Notes: generated from the letters alone by a model not told the origin. Positions 26,872-37,473 are shown, counted from the first letter of the stretch. The stretch: 64,000 nt of DNA from Bacteroidota bacterium (GCA_016713525.1 JADJOZ010000033.1:558001-622000), one strand, 5' to 3'. A program made the numbers and translations.

Positions 26872-28572
26872 TTATAACACCACAAATTTACCTTTAGTAG
26901 TCTCAGAAGTTGAAGTTTTGGTTACTTCATAAATATACACTCCTGTGCTGAGAACATTTTCAGAGACTATAACTTTATTATCTCTTGTATTTTCAATAAA
27001 TAGTAGTCGTCCGGTAGTATCATATACCTTCACGGCAAACTCTTCATTATTGAGGTTTTCAAATGATATAAGCGCATTTTCAGTTACCGGATTAGGAATC
27101 ACTACCACATTGTTAGATGCATTCTGTTCAGCGAGACCAACAGGAATCTGATAAACCAAAATATTCAAAGTCGTATTGGTAACAATTGCCGGATTGAAAT
27201 CGAAGTAAATATGTGCCCTGTTATTCAGAATAGAGTAATCGGGTAAACCTGTTTTTGGCATGCAACGGTAACGGATGAAACCATGACTAGCAGGCTCATT
27301 GACAATACTGTCGGGCAGAAGAATGTTATTGAAAATAAATCGTACTTCACCATTCGTTTTGCGTTCTACCATAACCGGATGACTTTGATCGATAATCTGG
27401 AAGGTATTCAGATTTAGAATAGCACCATTCAAAGTATCAAGAATTACAATTTTGAATGCGGTATCATTTCCGGTATTCTGGAAGCGGATAACAAAATCGA
27501 GAGTATCCGACATCAATGTGAAATGCTGAGCCTGAACTCCCGGAGGAATTACGGTTTTATCATTAGGATCATAACTACAAAGTATAGTCTGCGTGTAAGT
27601 CAGTCCGTCGGTATCCTGAATTGTACCTCCAGCATCCTCACCATCGGCACTAACAGTATTGTTAATTACACTGCTTGGACCCGGTAATGTGATTTGCAAA
27701 TCGATTGTTCTGGTTTCACCAGGCAACAGACTCACATAATTCCAGGTAAATACATCTCCTGCAATATTATCAGGCACAACAGAGGCGGAAACATAAGTGC
27801 ATGCCGTATCTAAATTCAGAACAATCTGTCCTTGCGGGAAAGTGAAATTCCCATCATTTTTATAAGTAATCCTGTAGCTTGCTGTAGTAAAGCAGCGTGG
27901 AAGGCTTGTGCTGGTCAAAGAAACATCAATGCTGTATAAAGGATTCGTTGGCTTAAGTCCGAAGTCAAGTGTGTCGACAACTGAATAGGTGACTAAGTTC
28001 AGATTGTACTGTGATGTTCCTGATGGTTGCCATATAGAAGTTGGTAAGACTTTTAATGTTTTGGTGCCATTTTGTGAAGAAATATAGTAATTGCCATTCG
28101 TGTTACTTGATGTATAAATACTATCTGGTAACAATAAAACTGTTTGTCCAGACAATCCAATTTCACTTCCATTTTGTACTCCGTTCGAATCGGCATCGTG
28201 ATATACTACACCAGATAAAGCATTACCTCCTATATCAAAGCCCCCGGGCACCATATACTGCGGAAAACCATAATTCCATATCGCGTCATAATTTCCTATC
28301 GGCACATTTAATGGAATATTGAAATTCATCAATACGTTATCATTGTCGATAACACTCGTACTTGTGGGGTAAATCAAAGTTGTCCCGTTCTGTAAGTAAA
28401 AATCAAAATTGGAAGGTGCAGATCCCAGAAGGAAATAGAACTGGTCGCCGGTTACCACGGTGCTAATTGTTTGTCCGATGCCGGCAGAATTCGGAGTAAT
28501 TGACAGGAGTGACTGACTGAAACCAATCAGAGCCCAACATCCGAAAATAAGAGTTAGTAGAATTTTTTTCAT
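26872..28572 (-). CDS. T9SS-secreted repeat protein with CSYDPNDK domain, paralogue
   Basis: 566 residues, the same architecture as the downstream gene: signal peptide ending GFSQ, SLLSITPNSAGIGQTISTVV, VVYHDADSNGVQNGSEIG, LCSYDPNDKTVIPPGVQAQ, DTLDFVIRFQNTGNDTAF, and a type A sorting domain (VVIPNPVTENALISF ... GVYIYEVTKTS ... GKFVVL). It is intact and so provides the template for the broken copy. Tandem duplication is the likely origin: the gap is only 223 bp, order and orientation are the same. Surface or extracellular, role unknown. Confidence 0.8.
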   Translation of the reverse strand: MKKILLTLIFGCWALIGFSQSLLSITPNSAGIGQTISTVVTGDQFYFLLGSAPSNFDFYLQNGTTLIYPTSTSVIDNDNVLMNFNIPLNVPIGNYDAIWNYGFPQYMVPGGFDIGGNALSGVVYHDADSNGVQNGSEIGLSGQTVLLLPDSIYTSSNTNGNYYISSQNGTKTLKVLPTSIWQPSGTSQYNLNLVTYSVVDTLDFGLKPTNPLYSIDVSLTSTSLPRCFTTASYRITYKNDGNFTFPQGQIVLNLDTACTYVSASVVPDNIAGDVFTWNYVSLLPGETRTIDLQITLPGPSSVINNTVSADGEDAGGTIQDTDGLTYTQTILCSYDPNDKTVIPPGVQAQHFTLMSDTLDFVIRFQNTGNDTAFKIVILDTLNGAILNLNTFQIIDQSHPVMVERKTNGEVRFIFNNILLPDSIVNEPASHGFIRYRCMPKTGLPDYSILNNRAHIYFDFNPAIVTNTTLNILVYQIPVGLAEQNASNNVVVIPNPVTENALISFENLNNEEFAVKVYDTTGRLLFIENTRDNKVIVSENVLSTGVYIYEVTKTSTSETTKGKFVVL

Positions 28573-28763
28573 GTTGCTGAATTTTAGTAAAATTAATTTG
28601 CCTTGTAAACATAATAATAAAAAAAGATAATTCCGGTGGTTATGGGAAATATGACAGTATGATAAAATCAGGAATAATTAGTTGCAACACAACGAAATTT
28701 ATTTTGAAAAATGTATTATTGTGCTAAAAATCAATATATTATGATTTCTAAGGGGTTCTTTTC

Positions 28764-30818
28764 TCAAGGCTTTTCTGCCATTTCTTTTTCAAAAGTGCGG
28801 CCTGCTTTCTCCGATTTAATAAATTCATTTAAAAGGTAATTCGGATTTCTTCCTAACTGGAGATTGAGATAATCGGCCAAAACAGAATCTTTGGTAGTTT
28901 CCAGATATTTTTGGGCTTTGCTGAATAATATTGCCTTCATACTGTTTCGCCATGGTTCATTAAATCTTTGCGGGTGTGCGACAGCCAACTCATATGCTTT
29001 GTCGACATTTCCCATATTAAAATGTACCGCAATGAGATTCATTTTTGTATTCATAAAATCAGGATTTATTGATTGCACCCGGTTGAACATTTCAAGAGCA
29101 ACCTGATGATTCCCCATTTCTTCTTCTAAAGCCCCGTAGTCGTTTAATACCTGCATGTGCCAGGGATTTTGCTGAGCAGCCTTTTTATAGTGTGGATAAG
29201 CCTGCTGGTGATTATTCTGATGATACAAAGCATGCCCGATATACCATGCAATTGGTGTTCCGGTAATGTCGAGTTGATGGAAGGTATTTTGCGCTCTGGC
29301 AGCCTGAGTTTTCATTTCAGGAAAATCTTTTCTTATTTGTGCCTCCAATGCTTTTCTTAGATGCATTTCGGATGTGAAATGTTGAAAATGAATGTACGAA
29401 AGGCAAAGGCAAATGGCAATCAAAAAGATGTTGCATGCAGTGGAATAGGAGGGTTTGGAATCCAAATTTTTATTTCCGGAATCTGTTGCAACAACAGAGG
29501 CGAGCAAAATCATAAATATCATGAATGAAAAAAAGCGTTCCTTAGGATACCCGAAACACGATAGCAAAGCAAACGCAGTTATTCCACATGCCAGAACAAT
29601 GATTTTTAAACTTTCAGCGAAAGTGGAGGTTTTTTTGTAACTTTTGAGAAGCGAACGCAAGGCAAAATACAATACCAACAGCCAACATAACAGTCCAATA
29701 ATTCCAGTTTCAGCCAGAATAAAAAGATACTCATTATGAGGATGCTCATATCTTAGTTTACCATAGGCCCAGTAACTATTTCCGAAAAGCTGATATTTTG
29801 GGAAATAGATCCGCCAGTTTGCCAATCCGTTCCCTAAAACCGGGTTTTCAGCAAACATTTTCAAAGAGTTTCTTGCTAAAAACAACCGATCATAAACGCT
29901 ATTATTATTCAAGGCATGTTCTTCCTTGAATATCATTCCGGGATTGGTTGCAAAATGACCAATAGCAGCAATTTTTATTTTAATATCTTCATATTGAATT
30001 TTGTCTCTAAGTATAAATAATGTTGAAGCTACTATGGTGATGACAATGACGATTACTACACCTATTTTTTTTGCAGAAAAAAATGTAATTAATGGCTCAT
30101 TTGAGTGTTTTCGAAAATAAAAAATCCAGATTATAAATAGCACAACCATGCACGCAAATCCTATGTAAACTGCTACACATTTTAATATAATTATAAACAG
30201 CAAAGAGGAAATCAATGATATATAAGAAATGATCCGTTGCCAATGGCTAGTCATTGCGATGTTGTAAACGATAAAAGGTAATGACAGCAAAAGTGTTTCG
30301 GCATAAAAATTTTTATTCGACAATGTGGAATGTACCTTATCCCCAACAGTAAAGGCAATATCTTTTTCAATGGAGTTTATGATTAATGGTACTATTTGAA
30401 CAATTGCAATGGCATTAAATAATAAAGTGCCACCTGTAACAACCAGACAAAGCTGTTTAAAAAAGGAGTCTTTTTGTGTTGACATCAAATTTGTTATTAA
30501 AATAAAAAACAGCACCATGGTCAGAATTTTACAGAATTCATAGAAGCCATCACCGGTGTTTACAGAGTTAAAAACAGATATCCCGGAAAAAACCCCATAG
30601 GCTATTAAACTGAGGGCAATCGGATTTTGTAAATAATTGAAATTTAACGAATTATATTTAAAAATGGTTAATGAAACAAACAGTAATAAAATTGACAGAC
30701 ACAAATATCGGAGTGTAATTTCCGGGTCAGTTGTAAAGGGTGAATAAACAAACGGAAAGCAAAGAAAAAGTATTACCAGAATTACTTTTAAGTTGATGGC
30801 CGGAAATTTTCTGTTCAT
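28764..30818 (-). CDS. O-antigen ligase/polymerase-like membrane protein with C-terminal TPR
   Basis: 684 residues. About eleven membrane helices over residues 10-480. The Wzy_C/O-antigen ligase signature is HPHNEYLFILAETGIIGLL near 360-380. The C-terminal ~200 residues are periplasmic or cytosolic TPR repeats (AYPHYKKAAQQNPWHMQVLN; ALEMFNRVQSINPDFMNTKM). The family joins or polymerises lipid-linked glycans; which of the two cannot be told. Divergent from a Wzz-like gene 104 bp away, which supports a surface-polysaccharide role. No glycosyltransferases are nearby. Confidence 0.8.
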   Translation of the reverse strand: MNRKFPAINLKVILVILFLCFPFVYSPFTTDPEITLRYLCLSILLLFVSLTIFKYNSLNFNYLQNPIALSLIAYGVFSGISVFNSVNTGDGFYEFCKILTMVLFFILITNLMSTQKDSFFKQLCLVVTGGTLLFNAIAIVQIVPLIINSIEKDIAFTVGDKVHSTLSNKNFYAETLLLSLPFIVYNIAMTSHWQRIISYISLISSLLFIIILKCVAVYIGFACMVVLFIIWIFYFRKHSNEPLITFFSAKKIGVVIVIVITIVASTLFILRDKIQYEDIKIKIAAIGHFATNPGMIFKEEHALNNNSVYDRLFLARNSLKMFAENPVLGNGLANWRIYFPKYQLFGNSYWAYGKLRYEHPHNEYLFILAETGIIGLLCWLLVLYFALRSLLKSYKKTSTFAESLKIIVLACGITAFALLSCFGYPKERFFSFMIFMILLASVVATDSGNKNLDSKPSYSTACNIFLIAICLCLSYIHFQHFTSEMHLRKALEAQIRKDFPEMKTQAARAQNTFHQLDITGTPIAWYIGHALYHQNNHQQAYPHYKKAAQQNPWHMQVLNDYGALEEEMGNHQVALEMFNRVQSINPDFMNTKMNLIAVHFNMGNVDKAYELAVAHPQRFNEPWRNSMKAILFSKAQKYLETTKDSVLADYLNLQLGRNPNYLLNEFIKSEKAGRTFEKEMAEKP

Positions 30819-30922
30819 TAAAGTTCAGACTTTTGAAGAGTTGAAGATAGCTAAAATATTAACAAGGTGATTTTTTATTCAAATTTATCTGCTATCTTTC
30901 GTGCACAAAATATTACAGGTAT

Positions 30923-31846
30923 ATGAAGCATGAAGATTTTTTATTCCTGATCAGAAAACACCGGATCTATCTGATCCTGGTCTTTCTGATAGCTATGGCA
31001 GGTGGAGCATACGTCCTGAGACCTAAAGTTTTGAAGTATGAAGGAACTGCCATTTTTTATCTCGCTAATGAGAGTATGGTTAACCCCTCCATCTTTGGTA
31101 ATCCCGGTCAGGAGGATTTATTGCAGGTAAATCTGGCGCAGGAACGGATAATTCAATTAGCATATTCCAATCAAATGATGGAGCATCTTATTGAACAATT
31201 TGATTTGTATACTCATTATGGTATTGATACTACTAATAAGTATTATCATCAGCTTGCTGTGAGTAAACTTATAAGAATAATTCAGATCAAAAAAATATCG
31301 GTTGATATTTCCAGCATTACAGTAATTGACAGAAATAATGAAGTAGCATCCGCAATGGCAAACTCTATTGTGTGGAAACTTGATCAATTGAATAAAGCTT
31401 ACTTAATAAATAAATTACAAAATAATCTGACCTTCTATAATAGTTTCCTGGTTGAATCAGAACAAACTGTTGCAATGCAGAATAGAAATCTGGATAACTA
31501 CATTCGGAGATTGGGAGACCTTCGGGATAATGATAAATTAAGTACCAAATCTATTAATCTCGAATTTTCAATTTATGAAGCAATTTCTCAGATCCAGAAT
31601 ATTACAATTCAACTGTTAAAAGCCAAAAATTTATACTCTACCACACTCAATTCTGCACAATCGAAGAATCTTCCTTCTCTTGTAATCATCCGGTCTGCAA
31701 TGCCCGATTTCAATTCTAAGAGAATATATCTTGTTGGTTATGGCTTTCTGGCTGGTGGCTTTTGTGTAACTATTTATTTACTACTCTTGTATTTCTTCAA
31801 TTCATACAGCAACGATTTAAGAATTTTATTTTCAAGAAAATATTGA
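30923..31846 (+). CDS. Wzz-like polysaccharide chain-length/co-polymerase protein
   Basis: 307 residues. Two membrane helices, one near the N-terminus (IYLILVFLIAMAGGAYVL) and one near the C-terminus (YLVGYGFLAGGFCVTIYLLLLYF), bracket a mostly helical periplasmic domain, the layout of Wzz/PCP proteins. No tyrosine-kinase domain is attached, so it is PCP-1/PCP-2a-like without the BY-kinase. Possible -7 box TATCTTTC at 30893-30900. Pairs with the divergent ligase/polymerase gene. Confidence 0.65.
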   Translation: MKHEDFLFLIRKHRIYLILVFLIAMAGGAYVLRPKVLKYEGTAIFYLANESMVNPSIFGNPGQEDLLQVNLAQERIIQLAYSNQMMEHLIEQFDLYTHYGIDTTNKYYHQLAVSKLIRIIQIKKISVDISSITVIDRNNEVASAMANSIVWKLDQLNKAYLINKLQNNLTFYNSFLVESEQTVAMQNRNLDNYIRRLGDLRDNDKLSTKSINLEFSIYEAISQIQNITIQLLKAKNLYSTTLNSAQSKNLPSLVIIRSAMPDFNSKRIYLVGYGFLAGGFCVTIYLLLLYFFNSYSNDLRILFSRKY

Positions 31847-31856
31847 AAATCATTTT

Positions 31857-32372
31857 ATGATACAGCGAATATTAATTGTTATTCTTGGTTTATTTATATT
31901 TTCATGCTCCTCAAAACCTGATTTGCCAGCTATTGAAAAAGTCGATCTCGATAAGTTCATGGGTACCTGGTATGAAATTGGAGCACTTCCGGTTACTGCC
32001 AAAAAAAAATGTACCTGCAACAAAATAGATTTCGAATTAGCTGATGACAAAAGTTATATCAGGATTATTGAATCTTGTATTAAGAAAGAAAAACAAGGAG
32101 CTATACTTGGAAAAGCATTTGTTAATGAGAATACCGGCAATGCCAAATGGGATGTAGAACATTTCTGGCCTTTTTCAGATGAGTTATACATCATTGCACT
32201 TGCTGATGATTATTCATGGTGTATGACAGGTAATCCGAACAGAAAGGAACTTGCTGTTTATTCAAGAACAACATCTTTATCAGATTCACTTTATAATGAT
32301 CTGGTAAAACAGGCGGGAGGTTTAAGCTTCGACACTTCCCGAATTGTTAAAGTAGTTCACAATTGCAATTAA
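31857..32372 (+). CDS. blc: Lipocalin (Blc-type) lipoprotein
   Basis: 171 residues. Lipoprotein signal ends FIFSC (Cys17). The lipocalin start motif LDKFMGTWYEIGALP follows; then beta-strands and KWDVEHFWPFSDELYIIALADDYSWCMTG, the conserved WPF...YxIxxLDxxY region of bacterial lipocalins. Members bind lysophospholipids or fatty acids at the outer membrane. Starts 10 bp after the Wzz-like gene and probably shares its transcript. Confidence 0.9.
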   Translation: MIQRILIVILGLFIFSCSSKPDLPAIEKVDLDKFMGTWYEIGALPVTAKKKCTCNKIDFELADDKSYIRIIESCIKKEKQGAILGKAFVNENTGNAKWDVEHFWPFSDELYIIALADDYSWCMTGNPNRKELAVYSRTTSLSDSLYNDLVKQAGGLSFDTSRIVKVVHNCN

Positions 32373-32379
32373 ACCAGTA

Positions 32380-33000
32380 TCAGGCACTCAAACCGATTAT
32401 CACCAGCCATTCGGTAACAAAGCCAATCAGGAAACCTACATACACCTGATTAGGGTTATGGGCTTTTAGTATAAGTCGCGCACTTCCAAGAAAACCTGAA
32501 ATCAAAATACTGGCTAGTATAACTTCTGTAAGTCCAGCATTCAACACCTGCGACAAACCCAATAGCATTCCGGTGAGGCCACCAATGCCAATCATGTGAA
32601 TGCTGACCTTCCATTGGAAACTAAGGATCCAGGCAATTACAATTGTCATTGCAGCCCCCATAACCATTAATCCCAAAATTCTGGGAACCGGCAGTTGGTG
32701 CAACAGGTAATAACACATGAAATAAAATAATGCTGTACTGAGAAAAGGAATCTTACGTTCGTTCAAAGTCTCCATTTCCAGCGACTTTATGTACCCTTTC
32801 TGCAGTAAAATTAATGCTGTAACAACGGGTAATGCGCAAGTAGTAATAAATACCAGTGAAATAATAATCTTCTGCACCTGAGGAGAAATACTATAACTGA
32901 TATAAGTATTTAATTGCATAATAATAAGTACTGCATAAAAAGGCATCAGCAACGGATGGAGGATGTAAGATAAAAATCGTGCTGCCGGAACAGGAATCAT
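32380..33000 (-). CDS. PAP2-like integral membrane protein
   Basis: 206 residues with about six membrane helices. Late motifs SIHMIGIGGLTG near 131 and SARLILKAHNPNQVYVGFLIGF near 172-193 resemble the second and third parts of the PAP2 phosphatase signature (SxxxH and SRxxxxxHxxxDxxxG), with Gln in place of the usual Asp, so activity is uncertain. Found in Bacteroidota next to rpoN or similar genes, as here (38-bp gap). Could dephosphorylate a lipid carrier, or be an inactive relative. Confidence 0.6.
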   Translation of the reverse strand: MIPVPAARFLSYILHPLLMPFYAVLIIMQLNTYISYSISPQVQKIIISLVFITTCALPVVTALILLQKGYIKSLEMETLNERKIPFLSTALFYFMCYYLLHQLPVPRILGLMVMGAAMTIVIAWILSFQWKVSIHMIGIGGLTGMLLGLSQVLNAGLTEVILASILISGFLGSARLILKAHNPNQVYVGFLIGFVTEWLVIIGLSA

Positions 33001-33038
33001 AGTTTGCAGTTATAGTAAAAATGAAAGTAATTGATGAA

Positions 33039-34523
33039 TTATAACTCCTTACGCAGTCTCGCAACCGGTATTCCCAATTGCTCTCTGTACTTGGCAATAG
33101 TTCTTCTGGCAATATTGTAGCCTTTTTCATTGAGCAACTTCATGAGCTTTTCATCAGGAAGAGGTTTTTTCTTGTCTTCATTGCCAATGTAATCACTCAG
33201 AATTTTCTTAACCTCACGACTCGAAACTTCTTCACCACTATCAGTTGACAGTGCTTCCGAAAAGAAACTTTTTAATAAAAATGTTCCAAAAGGTGTTTGA
33301 ACATATTTGCTGTTTGCTACGCGGGAAATAGTTGATATGTCCAATCCAACAATATCAGCAATATCTTTCAAAATCATCGGTTTCAGTTTCTTCTCATCAC
33401 CTTCCATAAAATACTCCTGCTGGTAATTCATAATAGCAGTCATAGTTCTTATAAGTGTGATTTGTCTCTGACGAATAGCATCAATGAACCATTTAGCAGC
33501 ATCCAGTTTCTGTTTAACAAACATAAGGGCATCTCTGCTTGTCTTATTTGTTTTTGAATCTTTGGAATAAGCCTCAAGCATTTCCGAATATTGTCGGCTA
33601 ATTCGAAGATCGGGTGCATTTCTTGAATTCAGGTTAAGTTCCAGAATACCATCGGTATTGGAAATCATAAAATCAGGAACAATGTGTTGCGATGATTTCG
33701 GTTCATCAGAAAAACTTCCACCCGGTCTCGGATTCAGATGCAAAATCTCATGGACTGCACTTTTTAATTCTTCAGGCGACAAATCAAGTGACTTCTCTAT
33801 TTTTTCATAATGTTTTTTAGAGAACTCATCCATGTAGTCACTTAAAATCTTTCTTGCAGTAACAACTGCGGGTAAATCGTGATTCTTTCGGTCGAGTTGA
33901 ATCATTAAACATTCCTGCAAATCACGTGCTCCTACTCCGGCGGGATCAAAGGACTGGATCACCTTAAGTACATCCAGAATTTCTGCCTCTGTAGTATTGA
34001 TATTTTGTGCAAAGGCCAGGTCATCAACCAATGCGCGTACTTCTCTTCTCAAATATCCATCATCATCGAATGAACCAACCAGATGCGTAGCAATTAAATA
34101 TTGTTTATCATCAAAATCACACATTCCCAACTGACTCAAAAGCAATTCATGGAATGTATTGCCTACACTCAATGGAATATCATTGCGCTCTTCATCGGGG
34201 GAAGTATTATTGGCATTTAATTTATAATATGGTTCATCGTCCTGAATGTATTCAGAAATATCAAAATCATCCTTGCGTTCCGAATCATCACTATTTTCAT
34301 CAAAATCATTGTTATCCTCATCGCCTTCTTCGCGTTCCTCATCGAGTGGATCACGTTCATCTTCTTCATTGCCTTCTTCAAGTGCAGGATTTATTTCAAG
34401 GTCTTCTTTGATACGTTGTTCTAAAGCAATAGTAGGAACCTGCAACAATTTCATCAATTGAATTTGTTGCGGAGAAAGCTTTTGGAGTAGCTTTTGTTGA
34501 AGTGATTGTTTTAAGAAGCTCAA
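33039..34523 (-). CDS. rpoN: RNA polymerase sigma-54 factor
   Basis: 494 residues. Region I is the Gln/Leu-rich activator-interaction segment (LKQSLQQKLLQKLSPQQIQLMKLLQ). Region II is an acidic linker (about 48-95). The core-binding and DNA-binding parts follow, with the helix-turn-helix DIVGLDISTISRVANSKYV near 390 and the RpoN box region ARRTIAKYREQLGIPVA at the C-terminus (ARRTVAKYRE consensus). Would direct transcription of enhancer-dependent promoters; no enhancer-binding protein gene is in the window. asnS lies 32 bp upstream. Confidence 0.95.
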   Translation of the reverse strand: MSFLKQSLQQKLLQKLSPQQIQLMKLLQVPTIALEQRIKEDLEINPALEEGNEEDERDPLDEEREEGDEDNNDFDENSDDSERKDDFDISEYIQDDEPYYKLNANNTSPDEERNDIPLSVGNTFHELLLSQLGMCDFDDKQYLIATHLVGSFDDDGYLRREVRALVDDLAFAQNINTTEAEILDVLKVIQSFDPAGVGARDLQECLMIQLDRKNHDLPAVVTARKILSDYMDEFSKKHYEKIEKSLDLSPEELKSAVHEILHLNPRPGGSFSDEPKSSQHIVPDFMISNTDGILELNLNSRNAPDLRISRQYSEMLEAYSKDSKTNKTSRDALMFVKQKLDAAKWFIDAIRQRQITLIRTMTAIMNYQQEYFMEGDEKKLKPMILKDIADIVGLDISTISRVANSKYVQTPFGTFLLKSFFSEALSTDSGEEVSSREVKKILSDYIGNEDKKKPLPDEKLMKLLNEKGYNIARRTIAKYREQLGIPVARLRKEL

Positions 34524-34554
34524 AAATTAAATGTATTTTGTGGTTAATCTTATT

Positions 34555-35943
34555 TTAGAATTCAGCACTCAGTGGTGTTCTTGGGAATGGAATTACATCA
34601 CGTATATTTCCCATGCCGGTAACGAACAATATCAATCGTTCAAACCCTAAACCAAAACCTGCATGAGGTACGGTTCCGAATTTCCTTGTTTCCAGGTACC
34701 ACCAAAGACTTTCTTCGTGTATCCCCATTTAACTAATTCGTTGCTTTAATTTATCGTAATTTTCTTCACGTTGAGATCCACCTACAATTTCGCCAATTCC
34801 AGGGAATAGCACATCCATTGCACGAACTGTTTTCCCATCTTCATTCTGTTTCATGTAGAACGCTTTAATGTGCTTCGGATAGTCGAATAGTATCACCGGT
34901 TTTTTGAAATGCTTTTCAACCAGAAATCTTTCATGCTCTGATTGCAAATCGGTTCCCCAATCGACTTTATATTCAAATTTTTCAGTGGTACTTTTTAAAA
35001 TTTCAATGGCATCAGTATACGATAATCTGACAAACTTATCTGCGATAATGCTTCTTAAACGTGTCAGCAAATCATTATCGTACATCTTATTCAGAAATTC
35101 AAGATCATCGGAGCAATTTTCAAGTGCATAGGTAACCAGATACTTCAACATATCTTCTACCAGATCCATATTTTCATCCAATTCATAGAAAGCCATTTCA
35201 GGCTCTATCATCCAGAATTCAGCCAAATGTCGTGCCGTATTCGAATTCTCAGCTCTGAATGTAGGACCGAAAGTATAGATATTACTGAGTGCCAAAGCTC
35301 CAAGTTCTCCTTCAAGCTGACCACTAACGGTAAGGTTGGTTTCTTTGCCAAAAAAATCTTCTTTAAAATTTACCGTTCCGTCTTCGTTGCGTTGTGGACT
35401 GCCAGCATCGAGCGTTGTAACACGAAACATGGCACCTGCACCTTCAGCATCCGAACCGGTGATAATAGGCGTATGTAAGTAGAAGAATCCCCTGTCGTTG
35501 AAATATTTATGAATGCCGTAGGCCATGGCATGACGAATTCGCAATACAGCTCCAAAAGTGTTGGTGCGTGGTCTGAGGTGCGCAATTTCTCTAAGAAATT
35601 CCAGGGAATGTCCTTTTTTCTGCAGTGGATAGGTTTCAACATCAGCTGAGCCATAAACTAAAATATTAGTTGCCTGAATTTCAACTGGTTGGCCACTTCC
35701 CTGAGATGCAACCAATGTGCCATCCACCGATAAGGAAGAGCCGGTTGTAATTTGCTTTACAAGTTCTTCACTAAAAGCTGCAGGGTCGGCTACAATCTGG
35801 ATATTATGAATAGTTGAACCATCATTCAAGGCAATGAACATCACATTTTTATTGCCTCGTTTGGTGCGAACCCATCCCTTGACATTGACTGTCTGGTTTT
35901 GAGGGCTTACTTGTAAAAGTTCTTTAACGGGAGTTCTTTTCAT
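34555..35943 (-). CDS. asnS: Asparaginyl-tRNA synthetase (in-frame stop at 34729-34731)
   Basis: 462 residues when read through. N-terminal OB-fold (VNVKGWVRTKRGNKNVMFI), then class II motif 2 FRAENSNTARHLAEFWMIEPE near 230 and motif 3 HAGFGLGFERLILFVTGM near 430. At 34729-34731 (minus TAA) the frame stops after RIS, but continues in the same frame with MGIHEESLWWYLETRKFGTV and the motif 3 region; GAA to TAA is a single change, and Glu at this site fits the family (RI-E...). Without read-through motif 3 would be lost and the enzyme inactive. asnS is normally essential, so this is most likely an error. First gene of the asnS-rpoN-PAP2 unit. Confidence 0.9.
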
Positions 35944-36045
35944 AATTGCATGTTGTAGAAGGGTACAAAATTCGTTTATTTGGATGAAGAAGGCAAACGG
36001 AATATGTTCTAATCACCCCTTGATGCTACGATTCGAGAAAAAGTC

Positions 36046-37473
36046 TTAATTTTTAATAATAATAGAATGGCTGGGCACAGCATTTTTCCCTGATAACTCA
36101 AGTAAATATAATCCTTGTGTTAGATGTGGGATATTTAAATGAAGCAAATGCAAAGGTTCTTCAGTGTTTATATGACTGAAAACCAAGCGACTCTGAACAT
36201 CATATAAATTTATTTGGGTAAAAGGTAAAGAAGCTTTAATAGTAAGTTCACTGGTAAATGGATTAGGAAAGACAGATGGATTTATAACGTCCGTCATATT
36301 TTCATCATTTTCAGATGTCAGACCGTCAACATCAACCCTAAGCAAATAAAAATCGTCATCATCTACAGTGGAAGCTCTGCCTGCCACATAAAAACCTCCA
36401 TCAGGAGCAGCAATAATCCTGAATCCGATATCAACCCCGGAATAGCCATATTCTCTTTGCCAAATCAAATTTCCAGACGGATCAATTTTAACAATTGTGA
36501 GATTCAAAGGATCTGATCCATTACTGAAAGAATTGCCATACCCGGTGCCAATTAAATTTCCGGAAACATCTTCAATGACATCAAAAAGTGCATTCGATCC
36601 GGAACCGCCAAAAGTTGATCTCCATTGAAGATTTCCATTTGTATCAACTGATGATATAAAATAATCAAATGGTGAGAATTGATAAATTTCAGTTTCACCA
36701 TATGTTATCAGATTGCCGGATGTGCTTTGAAAAATTCCCTGCGATCCATTTTGAAATGGATCAGTGTAAACGGAATCCCATTGAACATATCCGTTAGAAT
36801 CAGTTCGAAGGATGCAAATGTCATAATCAAATACGCCTCCTCCCAAATTTATTTTCCTGTCTGATACAACATAAAAAGTGGAATTATTTATCATCACAGA
36901 TTCAGAGGAGTAATCATTCAATCCTGCACCATATGCACCATCCCATTGTGTGTTAAATGCACTATCAAGTTTAAGCACGTATGAGTTATTAGATCCAAAA
37001 CCCGACTGACTCCCTGATAATAAGTACCCGCCATCCGGACATTTCCTGGCGGAATTAATATTTTCCATTGAAAGCGTTCCATAGTTGTAACGTGCCGTTT
37101 CTATACCTGCAGTATCGGTAACTATTAAAAGTATCTGATCATTGAAAATTGGATAATGTGTTGTTCCGGCTAAAACAAGTCCGTTATCGGTTGTCAAAAC
37201 AGAAATCCCAAAATCATCATGAGAAGTGCCCAGAAAGCGGGTCCAGATTAAATTACCATCTGATGAAATTTTGGAAAGCATAAAATCAGTTCCACCCAAT
37301 GGACCAATGCTTGTAAATCCTAACATATAAATAGAAGAATCTGCCCCCAAAATAATTCCATTGCAAATTTGAGTCCCCTGGCCACCAAAAGTCATTTCAA
37401 ACCCTTGTCCATTTATATTTTGAAAGGATGTTAACAGAAATAGCAAAAATGTAATTGTTATGCGGGAAACCAT
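36046..37473 (-). CDS. T9SS-secreted beta-propeller-like protein
   Basis: 475 residues. Signal peptide to about INGQ. Then repeated units of the type DGNLIWTRFLGTSHDDFG, SGNLIWQREYGYSGVDIG and GGSGSNALFDVIEDVSGNL (about seven), as in SBBP/beta-propeller proteins. The C-terminus is a type A sorting domain (NPSVFPNPFTSELTIKASLPF ... GLYLLELSG). Predicted surface-exposed or released by T9SS. Function unknown. Confidence 0.75.
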   Translation of the reverse strand: MVSRITITFLLFLLTSFQNINGQGFEMTFGGQGTQICNGIILGADSSIYMLGFTSIGPLGGTDFMLSKISSDGNLIWTRFLGTSHDDFGISVLTTDNGLVLAGTTHYPIFNDQILLIVTDTAGIETARYNYGTLSMENINSARKCPDGGYLLSGSQSGFGSNNSYVLKLDSAFNTQWDGAYGAGLNDYSSESVMINNSTFYVVSDRKINLGGGVFDYDICILRTDSNGYVQWDSVYTDPFQNGSQGIFQSTSGNLITYGETEIYQFSPFDYFISSVDTNGNLQWRSTFGGSGSNALFDVIEDVSGNLIGTGYGNSFSNGSDPLNLTIVKIDPSGNLIWQREYGYSGVDIGFRIIAAPDGGFYVAGRASTVDDDDFYLLRVDVDGLTSENDENMTDVINPSVFPNPFTSELTIKASLPFTQINLYDVQSRLVFSHINTEEPLHLLHLNIPHLTQGLYLLELSGKNAVPSHSIIIKN

